Positions 43,809 through 52,831 of a stretch of 64,000 nucleotides of DNA are shown here, one piece after another. This DNA is from JAYZQT01 sp036136335 (GTDB taxonomy: Bacteria > Pseudomonadota > Alphaproteobacteria > MPNO01 > UBA830). How positions within the stretch are numbered: position 1 is the first letter of the stretch; the number at the start of each line of letters is the position of its first letter. Location of the stretch: contig JAYZQT010000032.1 of NCBI GenBank assembly GCA_036136335.1, positions 124,001-188,000 of the forward strand, read 5' to 3'. The position numbers were made by a program, and so were the translations under genes. The notes beneath the pieces were generated by a model that saw only the letters and a program-made list of their open reading frames with translations, made no database searches and was not told where the DNA came from.

Positions 43809-44843
43809 TCAATTTCTCTGAATACCGTATTCGCCAGTTTCCATCAGCGCCGCCGCAGATCGTCCAGCATCGGTCAGCTCTAGAGAAGCCCGTGTTTCAA
43901 TTAACCACGCCTGATAGGGTTCGACGGTATCTTCTTCGGCCCCATGATGGGGAATGCCTTTCGGGACCCACGAAATCGTGCCGGGCTCGTCCATAGATCC
44001 ATATGGCCCCGGTCCAGAGGCGTATATGATCAACTCGTCATAATCCGCGTTTACATGAATCGGCGGGCGGTCACTTCGACGAGATCCAAGGTGGAAAAAA
44101 AGTGTCTGGCCGGTACTGTCGTTTATGAGCCGAGGTGGCGTAATCCCGCCCTCGGATACGCCAAGGGTCTGAAGGTCGTAAATACCGAACTTCTTGACCG
44201 GTGGTGAGCCATTAACCGCTTCGATATCAAGGGGGTCGAATTCATAAAAATGCGACGTTGTCCCGCCATTATGGCGAAATACTGTTTCGAATACCTCATC
44301 CGGTGCGGGTATTTGATTCTGGATCTCCGGTAAGAAGACCGAGCGCCTGATGTCAAGAACACCCCTCGGCGGGAACGGGTCTATTGCCAGCTCGCCTGGC
44401 GTGGCAACCACGAGGATTTGAAGAGGGGTGTTTACCTCGGTTAAACGGTACCCCACCGCACGTGGCAACAGGAGGAAGTCTCCCGCTTTGCAGTTCAGGT
44501 AACCGAAGTCGGTCTTGATGCATCCGTCCCCTGCTACGACATAATGAACTTCATCCGATATTACATTCTTGATCGTGATCTCCGTTGGTTGAAGGGCACG
44601 CATAACGGATATGGTTACACCGTCTCCAGTTAAAATTGGAACGGGTAAACCTCGGCGGGTGCCGGATTCATTTTTACTGGGATTGGTGAACAAACCGTCA
44701 AACCGATAGGGCGCGTACTCGCCTTCGATTCTGGAATACATTGGAACATAGTTTGGTCTCGCAGCATGCGCTCCCGCCCCGGCAAAGCCATCTCGGGAAT
44801 AATGATTAACGGTGGATTTTGCCAGCGATTGTCTGTCTGTCAT
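43809..44843 (-). CDS. Homogentisate 1,2-dioxygenase-like cupin protein
   Basis: A 345-residue double-cupin protein. NVISDEVHYVVAGDGCIKTDFGYLNCKAGDFLLLPRAVGYRL is the N-terminal barrel in pattern. RPPIHVNADYDELIIYASGPGPYGSMDEPGTISWVPKGIPHHG is the C-terminal barrel, with a His, an acidic residue and a second His placed like the iron ligands of homogentisate dioxygenase. It is shorter than true HmgA (about 430). It could cleave a homogentisate- or gentisate-like ring, but the substrate is open. ATG 43843-type starts are excluded; ATG 44843 with AAGGA upstream is used. It lies 17 bases after the BKACE gene in the same operon. Confidence 0.8.
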   Translation of the reverse strand: MTDRQSLAKSTVNHYSRDGFAGAGAHAARPNYVPMYSRIEGEYAPYRFDGLFTNPSKNESGTRRGLPVPILTGDGVTISVMRALQPTEITIKNVISDEVHYVVAGDGCIKTDFGYLNCKAGDFLLLPRAVGYRLTEVNTPLQILVVATPGELAIDPFPPRGVLDIRRSVFLPEIQNQIPAPDEVFETVFRHNGGTTSHFYEFDPLDIEAVNGSPPVKKFGIYDLQTLGVSEGGITPPRLINDSTGQTLFFHLGSRRSDRPPIHVNADYDELIIYASGPGPYGSMDEPGTISWVPKGIPHHGAEEDTVEPYQAWLIETRASLELTDAGRSAAALMETGEYGIQRN

Positions 44844-44860
44844 CAATAGGTTCCTTTTAC

Positions 44861-45847
44861 TCAGGGCTTAGGCGGCAGGCCTATGATTTCTCGGTATTCT
44901 GCCGCGGTGGCCAATTGTCGACCAAGACTTTCAGCGGTAACTTTCGCACGCTCTACCATTTCCAGATTCCCGTCCAGAAGGTCGTCTCTGTGCGGAAACC
45001 GGTAAGCGGTGTCTTCCGTCCCCACACGAACATGAAGCCCCATCATCATCGCCATCGTTGCGAGATAGTGACCCGCACGGCCGGCGGCGCAGACCTGGAT
45101 GAAAGAATTCTGTTCGACTTCGTGAATACGGTCCACAATCTGGATCAATTCCGTCATCATTGCTTTGGGATGCTTGAGGTAGGTTCCCAGTCTGTCGGTC
45201 GCGTCATCATAGGGGTAGCCGATCAGAACAATCCAGCAGATCGGCTGGGGCAGGATACCTGTTGAGACGAGGTAACGTTCTGCAAGGTCTACCTCTGCCG
45301 TGGAATGGATGACGATAAACAGGCGCCCGTCCTGATTGACCACGGCCTGGGTAAGGCTCTGCATCCATTCAACAGGAAAGTTGGGTGCCATGGGACAGGT
45401 TTCAGCCAAGCCTGAGGTCATAGGATACATATTCTCGTGAAATGTTTCCCCGCGAAGGACGTTAGCATCGCAAACCCAGTCAGTCGTGGTTGCTGCGTTT
45501 ATCCCACCCACAACCTTGTCGTAAGCTCCCTCCATGGTGTATCCACCGTCAGAGATACCAGAAATACCCCCAAAATCCACGTGCACGCCGCAGGCGCCTG
45601 CTTCGATCACTTCGACCGCCGCCTCTTGAAAACTGTCAAGATCCAGCGGAAAGCTCTGGGGCCGGTTGGTGCCCCGGTCACTGACAATTCGCCCCGACAC
45701 AGCCGCAGTGAGTACGAGTTTTTCGGGTATGTTCCATCTGTCCTGTACTTCTGGGGCTGGCGGCGTACCCATTGTCCGTACGGTGCGCTTTCGCATGAGT
45801 ACGTCTCGCGAAGGGAGCTCGTGCCAGTTTTGTTTTAAATCGAACAT
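44861..45847 (-). CDS. BKACE-family beta-keto acid cleavage enzyme, variant
   Basis: A 328-residue TIM-barrel protein of the BKACE (DUF849/Kce) family, which splits beta-keto acids with acetyl-CoA to give acetoacetate and a CoA ester. Visible blocks are KLVLTAAVSG, AGACGVHVDFGG, CDANVLRGETFHENMYP and the C-terminal HVRVGTEDTAYRFPHRDDLLDGNLEMVERA. In typical members the metal site is HxH in a HLHVRD stretch; here it reads HVDF, so the second His is Asp. The Glu of VGTED is kept. Substrate and even activity may therefore differ. It sits between an amidase and a homogentisate-dioxygenase-like gene. Confidence 0.85.
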   Translation of the reverse strand: MFDLKQNWHELPSRDVLMRKRTVRTMGTPPAPEVQDRWNIPEKLVLTAAVSGRIVSDRGTNRPQSFPLDLDSFQEAAVEVIEAGACGVHVDFGGISGISDGGYTMEGAYDKVVGGINAATTTDWVCDANVLRGETFHENMYPMTSGLAETCPMAPNFPVEWMQSLTQAVVNQDGRLFIVIHSTAEVDLAERYLVSTGILPQPICWIVLIGYPYDDATDRLGTYLKHPKAMMTELIQIVDRIHEVEQNSFIQVCAAGRAGHYLATMAMMMGLHVRVGTEDTAYRFPHRDDLLDGNLEMVERAKVTAESLGRQLATAAEYREIIGLPPKP

Positions 45848-45934
45848 CCACTCTACTCCGGTTTATAACCTATTTTATTTTTGATCCGCTATTTTACACG
45901 GATAAACACGGCAGTTGGAAGCCACCCCGGACTA

Positions 45935-47383
45935 TCAGTACCCCTCGGGTGGAACGAAGGCCTGATAGTATCTTTCGAGTAATCCGGCGAAATGGATGCA
46001 ACTCCGGTCTCCGTACTGTGGGCCCACGATCTGCACTCCTAAAGGGAGTTTTTCTTCAGTAAAGCCAATTGGCGCCACAGTTGTTGGGAGGTAACTGCAG
46101 TTTGCGGGTCCTACAATAGAGGTCTGGTTCATGAAGGGTTGCATTGTGGAATCTACAGGTACCAGGCGTTCGTACGGTGGAGTTTCACTGTGCTCAAACG
46201 CGGCCGAGAATGCTGATGGCATTAACAACAGGTCGTACTGTTGAAAGAATTCGTGCCATTTCCAGCGAATTCTGTGTCGCGCTTCGTTAAGGGTTGACCA
46301 GTCACGATGGGATAGCGTGACGCCCCGCAGCATCCGCGCCCATTTGCTGTCGTCTGATTGATCCAGCGTATTGCGCTCCGCAACATTCCTCTCAAATTCC
46401 CCGTCTGTTTGTCGGCCCGAAGTTGTCGCTCTCAGCAAAATGTCGAACACCCGGTGAGCCTCAGCTATATCAAAATCCGGCCGCGCGCCAATGTCGACTT
46501 TGGCTCCACTGTTTTTAAGAAAATCTGCCAGCTGCTGCTGCAAGTCGCGCACTTCGCGTGCGAGCGGTATGGTCTCATCCTCTACGAGGATGGAGATCTT
46601 GAATTCGTCCAGACGTTTCTTGCGTGACACCGGCAGGTTAATTCGCAAACCGGCGGTATCGATTTCATCCAGACCCAAAATTGCTGAAAGACCCAAGGCT
46701 AGGTCGGCAGCGCTTCTGGCAAGTGGTCCGATGACCAGCATATCGATCGGCGCCAGGTTTTGATCCAGAGTGTGCCCAAGTGTCGCACAGATACCCTGTG
46801 TCGGCTTGTGACCGTAAACCCCGCATAGGGCGGCTGGATTTCTGATCGAACCCGCTATATCGCTGCCCATTTCAATACCGGTAAGCCCAGCAGCCAGTGC
46901 GGCCGCGGATCCGCCTGATGATCCCCCGGGTGTACGGCCGGGGTTCCAGGGGTTTCGCGTCCGGCCGTAAATCGAATTGAAACTTTGACAGTCGGCGAGC
47001 CACATCGGGATATTTGTTTTTCCGAAGATGATGGCTCCCGCATCCTGCAGGCGCTTTACGGAAAGCGCATCTGACGTGGCGATATTGTCTTTCTGGGCCG
47101 GGACACCCCATGTGGTCGGGAGGCCCTTAACATCAAAGGAATCCTTTACGGTCATGGGAACCCCGTGAAGTGGCCCCCAACGCTCGTTACGGGAAAGGGC
47201 CTGATCTGCGGCGCGTGCCTGTCCTCGTGCTTTCTCCACTTTAGTGCCGATAACAGCGTTCAGATCGGGGTTGAACCGGTCAACCCGTTCCAGATAGTGA
47301 TCAAGAATTTCCAGACATCCCACCCTCCGTTTCTGTATCAGTTTTGCGAGGCGCTTCGCCGACGAAAAGGCGATATCTGACAT
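45935..47383 (-). CDS. Amidase (amidase signature family)
   Basis: A 482-residue amidase-signature hydrolase with the full Ser-cisSer-Lys triad: Lys80 in PMTVKDSF, Ser155 in TPGGSSGGSAAALAAG and Ser179 in GSDIAGSIRNPA. It cleaves C-N amide bonds in the cytoplasm. It is not GatA: no gatC or gatB lies beside it, and the C-terminal part is that of general catabolic amidases. AAAGGA precedes the ATG. It is first in the minus-strand run amidase-BKACE-cupin dioxygenase (87 bases before BKACE), with a 133-base divergent promoter region towards the acyl-CoA ligase. Confidence 0.95.
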   Translation of the reverse strand: MSDIAFSSAKRLAKLIQKRRVGCLEILDHYLERVDRFNPDLNAVIGTKVEKARGQARAADQALSRNERWGPLHGVPMTVKDSFDVKGLPTTWGVPAQKDNIATSDALSVKRLQDAGAIIFGKTNIPMWLADCQSFNSIYGRTRNPWNPGRTPGGSSGGSAAALAAGLTGIEMGSDIAGSIRNPAALCGVYGHKPTQGICATLGHTLDQNLAPIDMLVIGPLARSAADLALGLSAILGLDEIDTAGLRINLPVSRKKRLDEFKISILVEDETIPLAREVRDLQQQLADFLKNSGAKVDIGARPDFDIAEAHRVFDILLRATTSGRQTDGEFERNVAERNTLDQSDDSKWARMLRGVTLSHRDWSTLNEARHRIRWKWHEFFQQYDLLLMPSAFSAAFEHSETPPYERLVPVDSTMQPFMNQTSIVGPANCSYLPTTVAPIGFTEEKLPLGVQIVGPQYGDRSCIHFAGLLERYYQAFVPPEGY

Positions 47384-47516
47384 TTGCTGTTCCTTTGGGT
47401 TTTATAGCAGTAGTTACCAAAACTACATCACATCTCGCCCACCTCTGTCGATACTTGCATTAAAGGATCGGATGTGAGGAAACTTGTGCAAAATCGATTT
47501 ATGAAAGGAAACGTGT

Positions 47517-49154
47517 TTGGCGAATGTATTTCAACCATTTGACTACGACGAAGCGCGATCTGGGTTTTCGTTATCCGTACCCAAAGACTTCAATTTTGCC
47601 TACGACGTTGTTGGCAAGCGTGCCACTGAAAATGACAAAACTGCGCTTATCTGCGTTGACCGGACCGGTGAGAATGCTGTTCGCCACAGCTATTCGGATC
47701 TCGACCGGATATCCAACAGGTTTGCCAATGCACTGATTACTCTTGGTGCTGAAAAAGGTGATTTTGTTTTTGTAATGATCCCCAGGATCGTGGAGTGGTA
47801 CCAGGTTCTTCTGGGTTGTACCAAAACCGGTCTGGTTGCCATGCCTGGCACAAATTTACTCACCGCCAAGGACATCGAATACCGGGTTAAACGGTCGGAT
47901 GCGCGGCTTGCGGTGGTAACCGAAGAACACGCCCACAAAGTAGAACAGATTGTGGATAACTGCCCCTCGCTCGAATATCTGATCCTTATTGGCGCACCAC
48001 GCGAAGGCTGGACTGGCATGGAAACCATGTGCGCTGCCGAGCCTGACACCGTGGATCGTGGCGCGATGCCGGTAACATACGCGGACGACCTGATGCTGGT
48101 CTATTTCACGTCAGGTACGACACAGATGCCAAAAATGGTTGGTCGTGACCATGGCTACGCTCTCGCACATTCTATCACTGGCGATTACTGGATGGGGCTG
48201 ACAGAAAAAGACATCCACTGGACTTTGACCGATACGGGTTGGGCGAAGGCTGCCTGGGGTCTCCTGTACCCACCACTCCTCGCAGGCGCGACAGTACTGC
48301 TATACGACGGAGAGGGCTTTGATGCTGACATCCACCTTCGGCTCATATCAGAACACGGCGTTACAACCTTTTGCGCTCCGCCCACCATTTACCGGTTGCT
48401 CGCCCAGATGGACCTTTCTGAGGCGAATTTCTCGTCCCTGCGACATTGTTTTGGTGCCGGGGAGCCGCTCAATCCCGAGGCGATGAGAGCGTGGAAGAAA
48501 GCGACAGGTTGCGAAATTTATGATGGATATGGTCAGACAGAAACTATCAATATCGTGGCAAATTTTCCTGGCATGAAGATACGGCCCGGGTCGATGGGCA
48601 GGCCAGTACCTGGTATTAAGGTTGATATTATTGATGATCAGGGAAATGTTCTGGGAGATGGTGAAGTCGGTCATATTGCGGTCCGTCTCACCGACCCCTG
48701 GCCACCGGGACTTTTTCATGGATATTTCCGGGACGATGCGGAGACCGACAAGGCATTCCGCAATGGGTGGTACTACACGGGCGACACTGCCACCCGCGAC
48801 ACAGACGGCTATATTTGGTTTGTCGGACGGTCCGACGACATTATTTCATCAGCCGGGTACCGGATCAGTCCTTTCGAGGTAGAAAGCGCATTGATTGAAC
48901 ATGATGCGGTCTTAGAATCGGCGGTCGTCGCTAAACCCGACGAGGTACGTGGTGAAATCGTGATGGCTTATATCACCCTTGCGCCCGGCTTCGAGGCTTC
49001 CCCAAGTTTGTCAGACGACATTCAGGATTTTGTCAAGAAGCAGACCGCGCCCTACAAATACCCGCGTGCCATTGAATTCCGGGATGTTTTACCCAAAACT
49101 ATTTCGGGCAAGATCCGGCGCGTCGTGTTGCGCGAGGAGGCGGCTAAAAAATAA
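47517..49154 (+). CDS. Acyl-CoA synthetase, medium-chain/benzoate-CoA-ligase-like
   Basis: A 545-residue AMP-forming adenylating enzyme. It has YFTSGTTQMPKMVGRDHGYA (ATP P-loop), CFGAGEPLNPEAMRAW, IYDGYGQTETINIV, WYYTGDTATRDTDGYIWFVGRSDDIISSAGYRI and the catalytic Lys in PKTISGKIRR. The sequence around the acyl pocket resembles the AcsM and benzoate-CoA ligase group, so it probably activates a medium-chain or aromatic acid. It uses a TTG start (47517) after AAAGGA. It is convergent with the next ligase gene, with four bases between stops. Confidence 0.93.
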   Translation: MANVFQPFDYDEARSGFSLSVPKDFNFAYDVVGKRATENDKTALICVDRTGENAVRHSYSDLDRISNRFANALITLGAEKGDFVFVMIPRIVEWYQVLLGCTKTGLVAMPGTNLLTAKDIEYRVKRSDARLAVVTEEHAHKVEQIVDNCPSLEYLILIGAPREGWTGMETMCAAEPDTVDRGAMPVTYADDLMLVYFTSGTTQMPKMVGRDHGYALAHSITGDYWMGLTEKDIHWTLTDTGWAKAAWGLLYPPLLAGATVLLYDGEGFDADIHLRLISEHGVTTFCAPPTIYRLLAQMDLSEANFSSLRHCFGAGEPLNPEAMRAWKKATGCEIYDGYGQTETINIVANFPGMKIRPGSMGRPVPGIKVDIIDDQGNVLGDGEVGHIAVRLTDPWPPGLFHGYFRDDAETDKAFRNGWYYTGDTATRDTDGYIWFVGRSDDIISSAGYRISPFEVESALIEHDAVLESAVVAKPDEVRGEIVMAYITLAPGFEASPSLSDDIQDFVKKQTAPYKYPRAIEFRDVLPKTISGKIRRVVLREEAAKK

Positions 49155-49158
49155 AGTG

Positions 49159-50703
49159 TTACTGTGTGGTGGCATCCCCTGCATCGTCCAGGGTGTATAA
49201 TTTGCGCCTGAGAATTTTGCCTGTGGAGGTCGTGGGTAATTCTGGAACGAACTGCACTTCCCGTGGCACCTTGTAGGCAGCTAGATGCTCACGGCAATGT
49301 TTCTGTATTTCTTCAGTCGTTGCGGTTTCACAGGGCTTGAGAACCACATACGCCTTCGCTATCTCGCCTTTTTCCGGGTCAGGCTTGGCACCGGCGCCCA
49401 CCATCGCTACCGCCGGATGGCCGGAAATCACACGTTCAATTTCTGCAGGGTAGACATTGTACCCTGCTGTCAGGATCATGTCTTTCTTGCGATCGACCAC
49501 ATATACATATCCCTCATCGTCCATCCTGGCGAGATCTCCTGAATGGAGCCAGCCGTCGGGCTCAATGGTTTCTTTGGTGGCTTGCTCGTTACCGAAATAT
49601 CCCATCATGACCAGCGGTCCGGCGATCATGAGTTCTCCCACCTCACCGTTGGCGAGGGTTTTTGACGCATCGTCAGGGTCTGCAATGCGGGCGCGGACAT
49701 AAAGCATTTCCACCCCAACCGAACCGAGCCGGTTCTCTCCATATGAATGTTGCATGACCCCGGGACCTGCCAGTTCGGTCATGCCCCAGAGCTCCAGCAA
49801 GGGGCATCCTACCTTGAATTGCCATTCCTCGGATTTCACGGCTGGCATCGTCTGTCCGCCGACCACGGCGCGGGTGAGCGACGACAAGTCGTATTTTTCG
49901 AATTCCGGATGTGCAAGGATAAATAGATACATGGTCGGCACGCCGTCCATTACGGTTGCACCGTGGGTCTGAATTGCCTTCATAAGATCAACGGCATCGA
50001 ACCGTTCCATCAGTACGAAAGTGCTGCCGAACATAAAGCACAGGTTCATTACTGCGGCGCCATAAACGTGGGCACAAGGCAGGGCTGTTACCTGAATGTC
50101 TTCAGCAACGCGCATATTCATCGCGGCAGTCATGGCAGCATTGAGAACTACATTACGATGACTCAACATGGCCCCTTTGGGAAAGCCTGTTGTGCCGGAG
50201 GTGTAGCAGATGGTTGAAAGAGAGGTCGCTTCAACCTCTGCCGAGTCAAAAGTGTCACCAGCATCCGCGATCATTTTACCAAAGGACATTGCCCCCTCCG
50301 GAGCTTCCTCACCGAAAGTAATAATTTCCTTGAGTTTTTTTTCGTGTTTGAGATGCATAATCGGCTTGGCTCTGTCACTCGTGGTGAACAGGATCCTTGC
50401 GCCGCAATCCTCCACCACATAGCCCACCTCGTCCGGCGTTAGCATGACATTGATGGGGTTCAGAATCGCACCAGTCTTTGCTATACCGTAGTAGGACACA
50501 ACCCATTCCCACCCGTTCTGGGCATACAAGGTGACGGGATCACCCGGGCCAATCCCCAGAGCTGCCAGGCTGTTGGCGACCCGATTACTTAATCTGTCCA
50601 GCTCCGCGAACGAAAAGGACCGCTCACCGAAAACGAGTCCTGTTTTGTCCCCAAATATTTTAGCTGTCTCCGGAAGAATGGTTCCGATGGTTTTGTGGAG
50701 CAC
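49159..50703 (-). CDS. AMP-dependent acyl-CoA ligase
   Basis: A 514-residue acyl-CoA ligase of the FadD/aromatic-CoA ligase kind: ICYTSGTTGFPKGAMLSHRN, LPCAHVYGAAVMNLCFMFG, LLELWGMTELAGPG, GWLHSGDLARMDDEGYVYVVDRKKDMILTAGYNVYP and the C-terminal Lys in TSTGKILRRKL. GTG 50703 with GGGAG seven bases upstream is the probable start; the frame stays open to 50802 but overlaps the metallo-hydrolase gene. It follows that gene by 52 bases and is likely cotranscribed. Substrate unknown. Confidence 0.94.
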   Translation of the reverse strand: MLHKTIGTILPETAKIFGDKTGLVFGERSFSFAELDRLSNRVANSLAALGIGPGDPVTLYAQNGWEWVVSYYGIAKTGAILNPINVMLTPDEVGYVVEDCGARILFTTSDRAKPIMHLKHEKKLKEIITFGEEAPEGAMSFGKMIADAGDTFDSAEVEATSLSTICYTSGTTGFPKGAMLSHRNVVLNAAMTAAMNMRVAEDIQVTALPCAHVYGAAVMNLCFMFGSTFVLMERFDAVDLMKAIQTHGATVMDGVPTMYLFILAHPEFEKYDLSSLTRAVVGGQTMPAVKSEEWQFKVGCPLLELWGMTELAGPGVMQHSYGENRLGSVGVEMLYVRARIADPDDASKTLANGEVGELMIAGPLVMMGYFGNEQATKETIEPDGWLHSGDLARMDDEGYVYVVDRKKDMILTAGYNVYPAEIERVISGHPAVAMVGAGAKPDPEKGEIAKAYVVLKPCETATTEEIQKHCREHLAAYKVPREVQFVPELPTTSTGKILRRKLYTLDDAGDATTQ

Positions 50704-50755
50704 CGTATTTCTCCCAAGGTGTGGCCTGTTCTTTAACCGTATGATAACGAATTTG

Positions 50756-51637
50756 TCACGCTGTAAACGCGAAATCGAATGCGTTGCCGTGCCTGCACAC
50801 ATGTCCGACAGAGGGGGAGGGAAAATGACCCGTCATCACCAGCGTTTCGGTTTCGCAATACCGGTCCAGAAATGTTTTACGTGACTTTGCGGACTGAATT
50901 CGGTCTGAGCAACCGACGGCACTCCAGTGTGGTTCTCTGCACTGAACAGGTGTATGCGCGACATCGCCAGAAATAATAGCGTTTTTGCCGCCGGAGTTTA
51001 GGGCAATGCTGACGTGACCCGGCGTATGGCCGGGTGTAGGCTCAAACCAAACCTGATTGTTGAATGCGTAATTATCTTCAACAATTTCTGCCTGGTTTGC
51101 TTCGATTACTGGCAGAACACTGTCATCAATGCACCCATCCGAATATTTTTTTCCCTTCCTGTTTACCTCTGACCAAAACTCAAACTCCGTCTTTGCAAAA
51201 ACGTAGCGTGCGTTCGGGAATGTAGGGACCCAGCGGCCGTCGACCAGACGCGTGTTCCATCCAACATGATCAGCGTGCAGGTGCGTACATAATACGAAGT
51301 CGATATCGTCGACTGAGCAGCCGATTGACGCAAGATTTTCCAGATACCTGCTACCTGACCGCCTCGACCAGGGGGCATAGAACCGACGTTCTTTATCATT
51401 CCCCACGCATGAATCTATCAAGATCGTATGATTTTGGGTTTTCAGGACATAGGATTGCGTAGCCATGATTAGCCGGTTGGTTCCGGGTTCAAGGAACCGC
51501 GGTTCCATCCAGTCACGATGGGCGTCGATCTCCAGCGGGGCGGCGTCGGGAAGAAGAAAGTCGATTTTGAATTCCGGTCCTTCCGTTTCAATGATCCTGT
51601 GCCATGTGATTTGACCGATAATACCGCCGAAATTCAT
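50756..51637 (-). CDS. Metallo-beta-lactamase-fold hydrolase
   Basis: A 293-residue MBL-fold protein with the dinuclear metal motif CTHLHADHVGW, the later His of PTPGHTPGHVSIAL, the Asp of AIISGDVAH and a C-terminal VMTGHFPSPSVGH. The N-terminal segment and spacing fit the group with lactonases and methyl parathion hydrolase. It may open a lactone or ester made in the pathway; this is an inference. GGGAGA precedes the ATG. It shares a 175-base divergent region with the MDR oxidoreductase gene and is followed by an acyl-CoA ligase. Confidence 0.92.
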   Translation of the reverse strand: MNFGGIIGQITWHRIIETEGPEFKIDFLLPDAAPLEIDAHRDWMEPRFLEPGTNRLIMATQSYVLKTQNHTILIDSCVGNDKERRFYAPWSRRSGSRYLENLASIGCSVDDIDFVLCTHLHADHVGWNTRLVDGRWVPTFPNARYVFAKTEFEFWSEVNRKGKKYSDGCIDDSVLPVIEANQAEIVEDNYAFNNQVWFEPTPGHTPGHVSIALNSGGKNAIISGDVAHTPVQCREPHWSAVGCSDRIQSAKSRKTFLDRYCETETLVMTGHFPSPSVGHVCRHGNAFDFAFTA

Positions 51638-51812
51638 TTTCTTTATCTCCCGATGAGGACGTCACTTTACAGCGATTGGAGTTTTTGTCATTCAATCGTC
51701 ATTAGGTGAAGGCCGGTTTTACCAACTGACTTTCTGGATCCTTTTGCACCGCACGACCCTGTGGTTTATTCTGCGCTCACGAGGCTGCCTTTACTGGAGA
51801 TATAACAGACCC

Positions 51813-52802
51813 ATGCGTGCCGTTGTCATTACCGATACCTCAAATCGTGGAGTTTCGATTCGGGAGGTGGCAGATCCCCTACCGGGTGATACAGAGGTCC
51901 TGATTGAGGTAAAAGCGTGCGGTGTTAATTTTACCGACCTGCTATCGCTTGATGGCAAATATCAGAATAATCCCGACCCTCCGTTTACACCCGGTAAAGA
52001 TGCCGCGGGGATCGTTTCCGCTGTGGGTAATGATGTAACCAGTCACAAAGCGGGCGATCGTGTAATAGCGCATGTAATTCACGGCGCGATGGCGACAAAG
52101 GCCGTGTGTCCGGCGACACTTGCATTCCCACTCCCCGACAGCGTGAAATTTGAAACAGCGGCAGCGATGGGGCTCGCCTATCTTACCGGCTACCTCGCAC
52201 TTTCCCGCCGTGGCCAGTTGAAGGCAGGCGATGCGGTGCTGATTAACGGTGCGTCGGGCGGCGTTGGCCTGGCTTCTGTCAGTCTCGCAAAGGCGCTGGG
52301 TGCGGGAACTGTTCTTGCTGGTTTGACTACCCCATCCAAGGCCGGGCGCGTTATCGAGGCGGGCGCAGATGCGGTCATTGATCTGTCCGTCGAAGACCTC
52401 AAAAGTAACCTGAGACAGCAGGTGATGACGGCGACCAACCGGCGGGGCATTGATCTGGTATTTGACCTGGTTGGCGGGGAGGTTTTTGACGCTACCCTGC
52501 GGGTCATTGCGAACGAAGGACGGGCGGTGGTTTCGGGTTTCACATCCGGAACAATACCGGCGGTACGCACAAACTATCTGCTTTTGAAAAATATTGCAGT
52601 TGTCGGCTCGACCATCAATTACTACATCAAACAGGGTTCTCCGCTGGTTGGCGAAGCGCAGTCCGCGCTCTTTGAATTGTTGGATGCTGGAAAAATCGAT
52701 CCGAACATCATGGTCCGCCTGCCATTTGAGAAATATATGGACGGGATCAAGTTGTTGGAGGACCGCAAAATTATCGGGAAAGCTGTGTTGCTGATGGATT
52801 AG
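51813..52802 (+). CDS. NADPH:quinone oxidoreductase-like MDR protein
   Basis: A 329-residue medium-chain reductase of the quinone oxidoreductase branch: KACGVNFTDLLSLDGKYQ, PFTPGKDAAGIVSAVG and the nucleotide-binding INGASGGVGLASVSLAKALGA. No catalytic or structural zinc Cys set is visible. It probably reduces a double bond or quinone with NADPH. ATG 51813 is the natural start (MRAVVITD); the frame's earlier start at 51744 adds an unlikely extension. It is followed 29 bases later by the NicC-like monooxygenase, so they are likely an operon. Confidence 0.92.
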   Translation: MRAVVITDTSNRGVSIREVADPLPGDTEVLIEVKACGVNFTDLLSLDGKYQNNPDPPFTPGKDAAGIVSAVGNDVTSHKAGDRVIAHVIHGAMATKAVCPATLAFPLPDSVKFETAAAMGLAYLTGYLALSRRGQLKAGDAVLINGASGGVGLASVSLAKALGAGTVLAGLTTPSKAGRVIEAGADAVIDLSVEDLKSNLRQQVMTATNRRGIDLVFDLVGGEVFDATLRVIANEGRAVVSGFTSGTIPAVRTNYLLLKNIAVVGSTINYYIKQGSPLVGEAQSALFELLDAGKIDPNIMVRLPFEKYMDGIKLLEDRKIIGKAVLLMD

Positions 52803-52831
52803 ATGCCCGGCAGGCGAGACAGGGAGTTACA

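Noticed and set aside
45935..47383. gatA of the GatCAB complex
   Set aside because: It carries the amidase signature but is far from gatB and sits in a catabolic run; a general amidase fits better.
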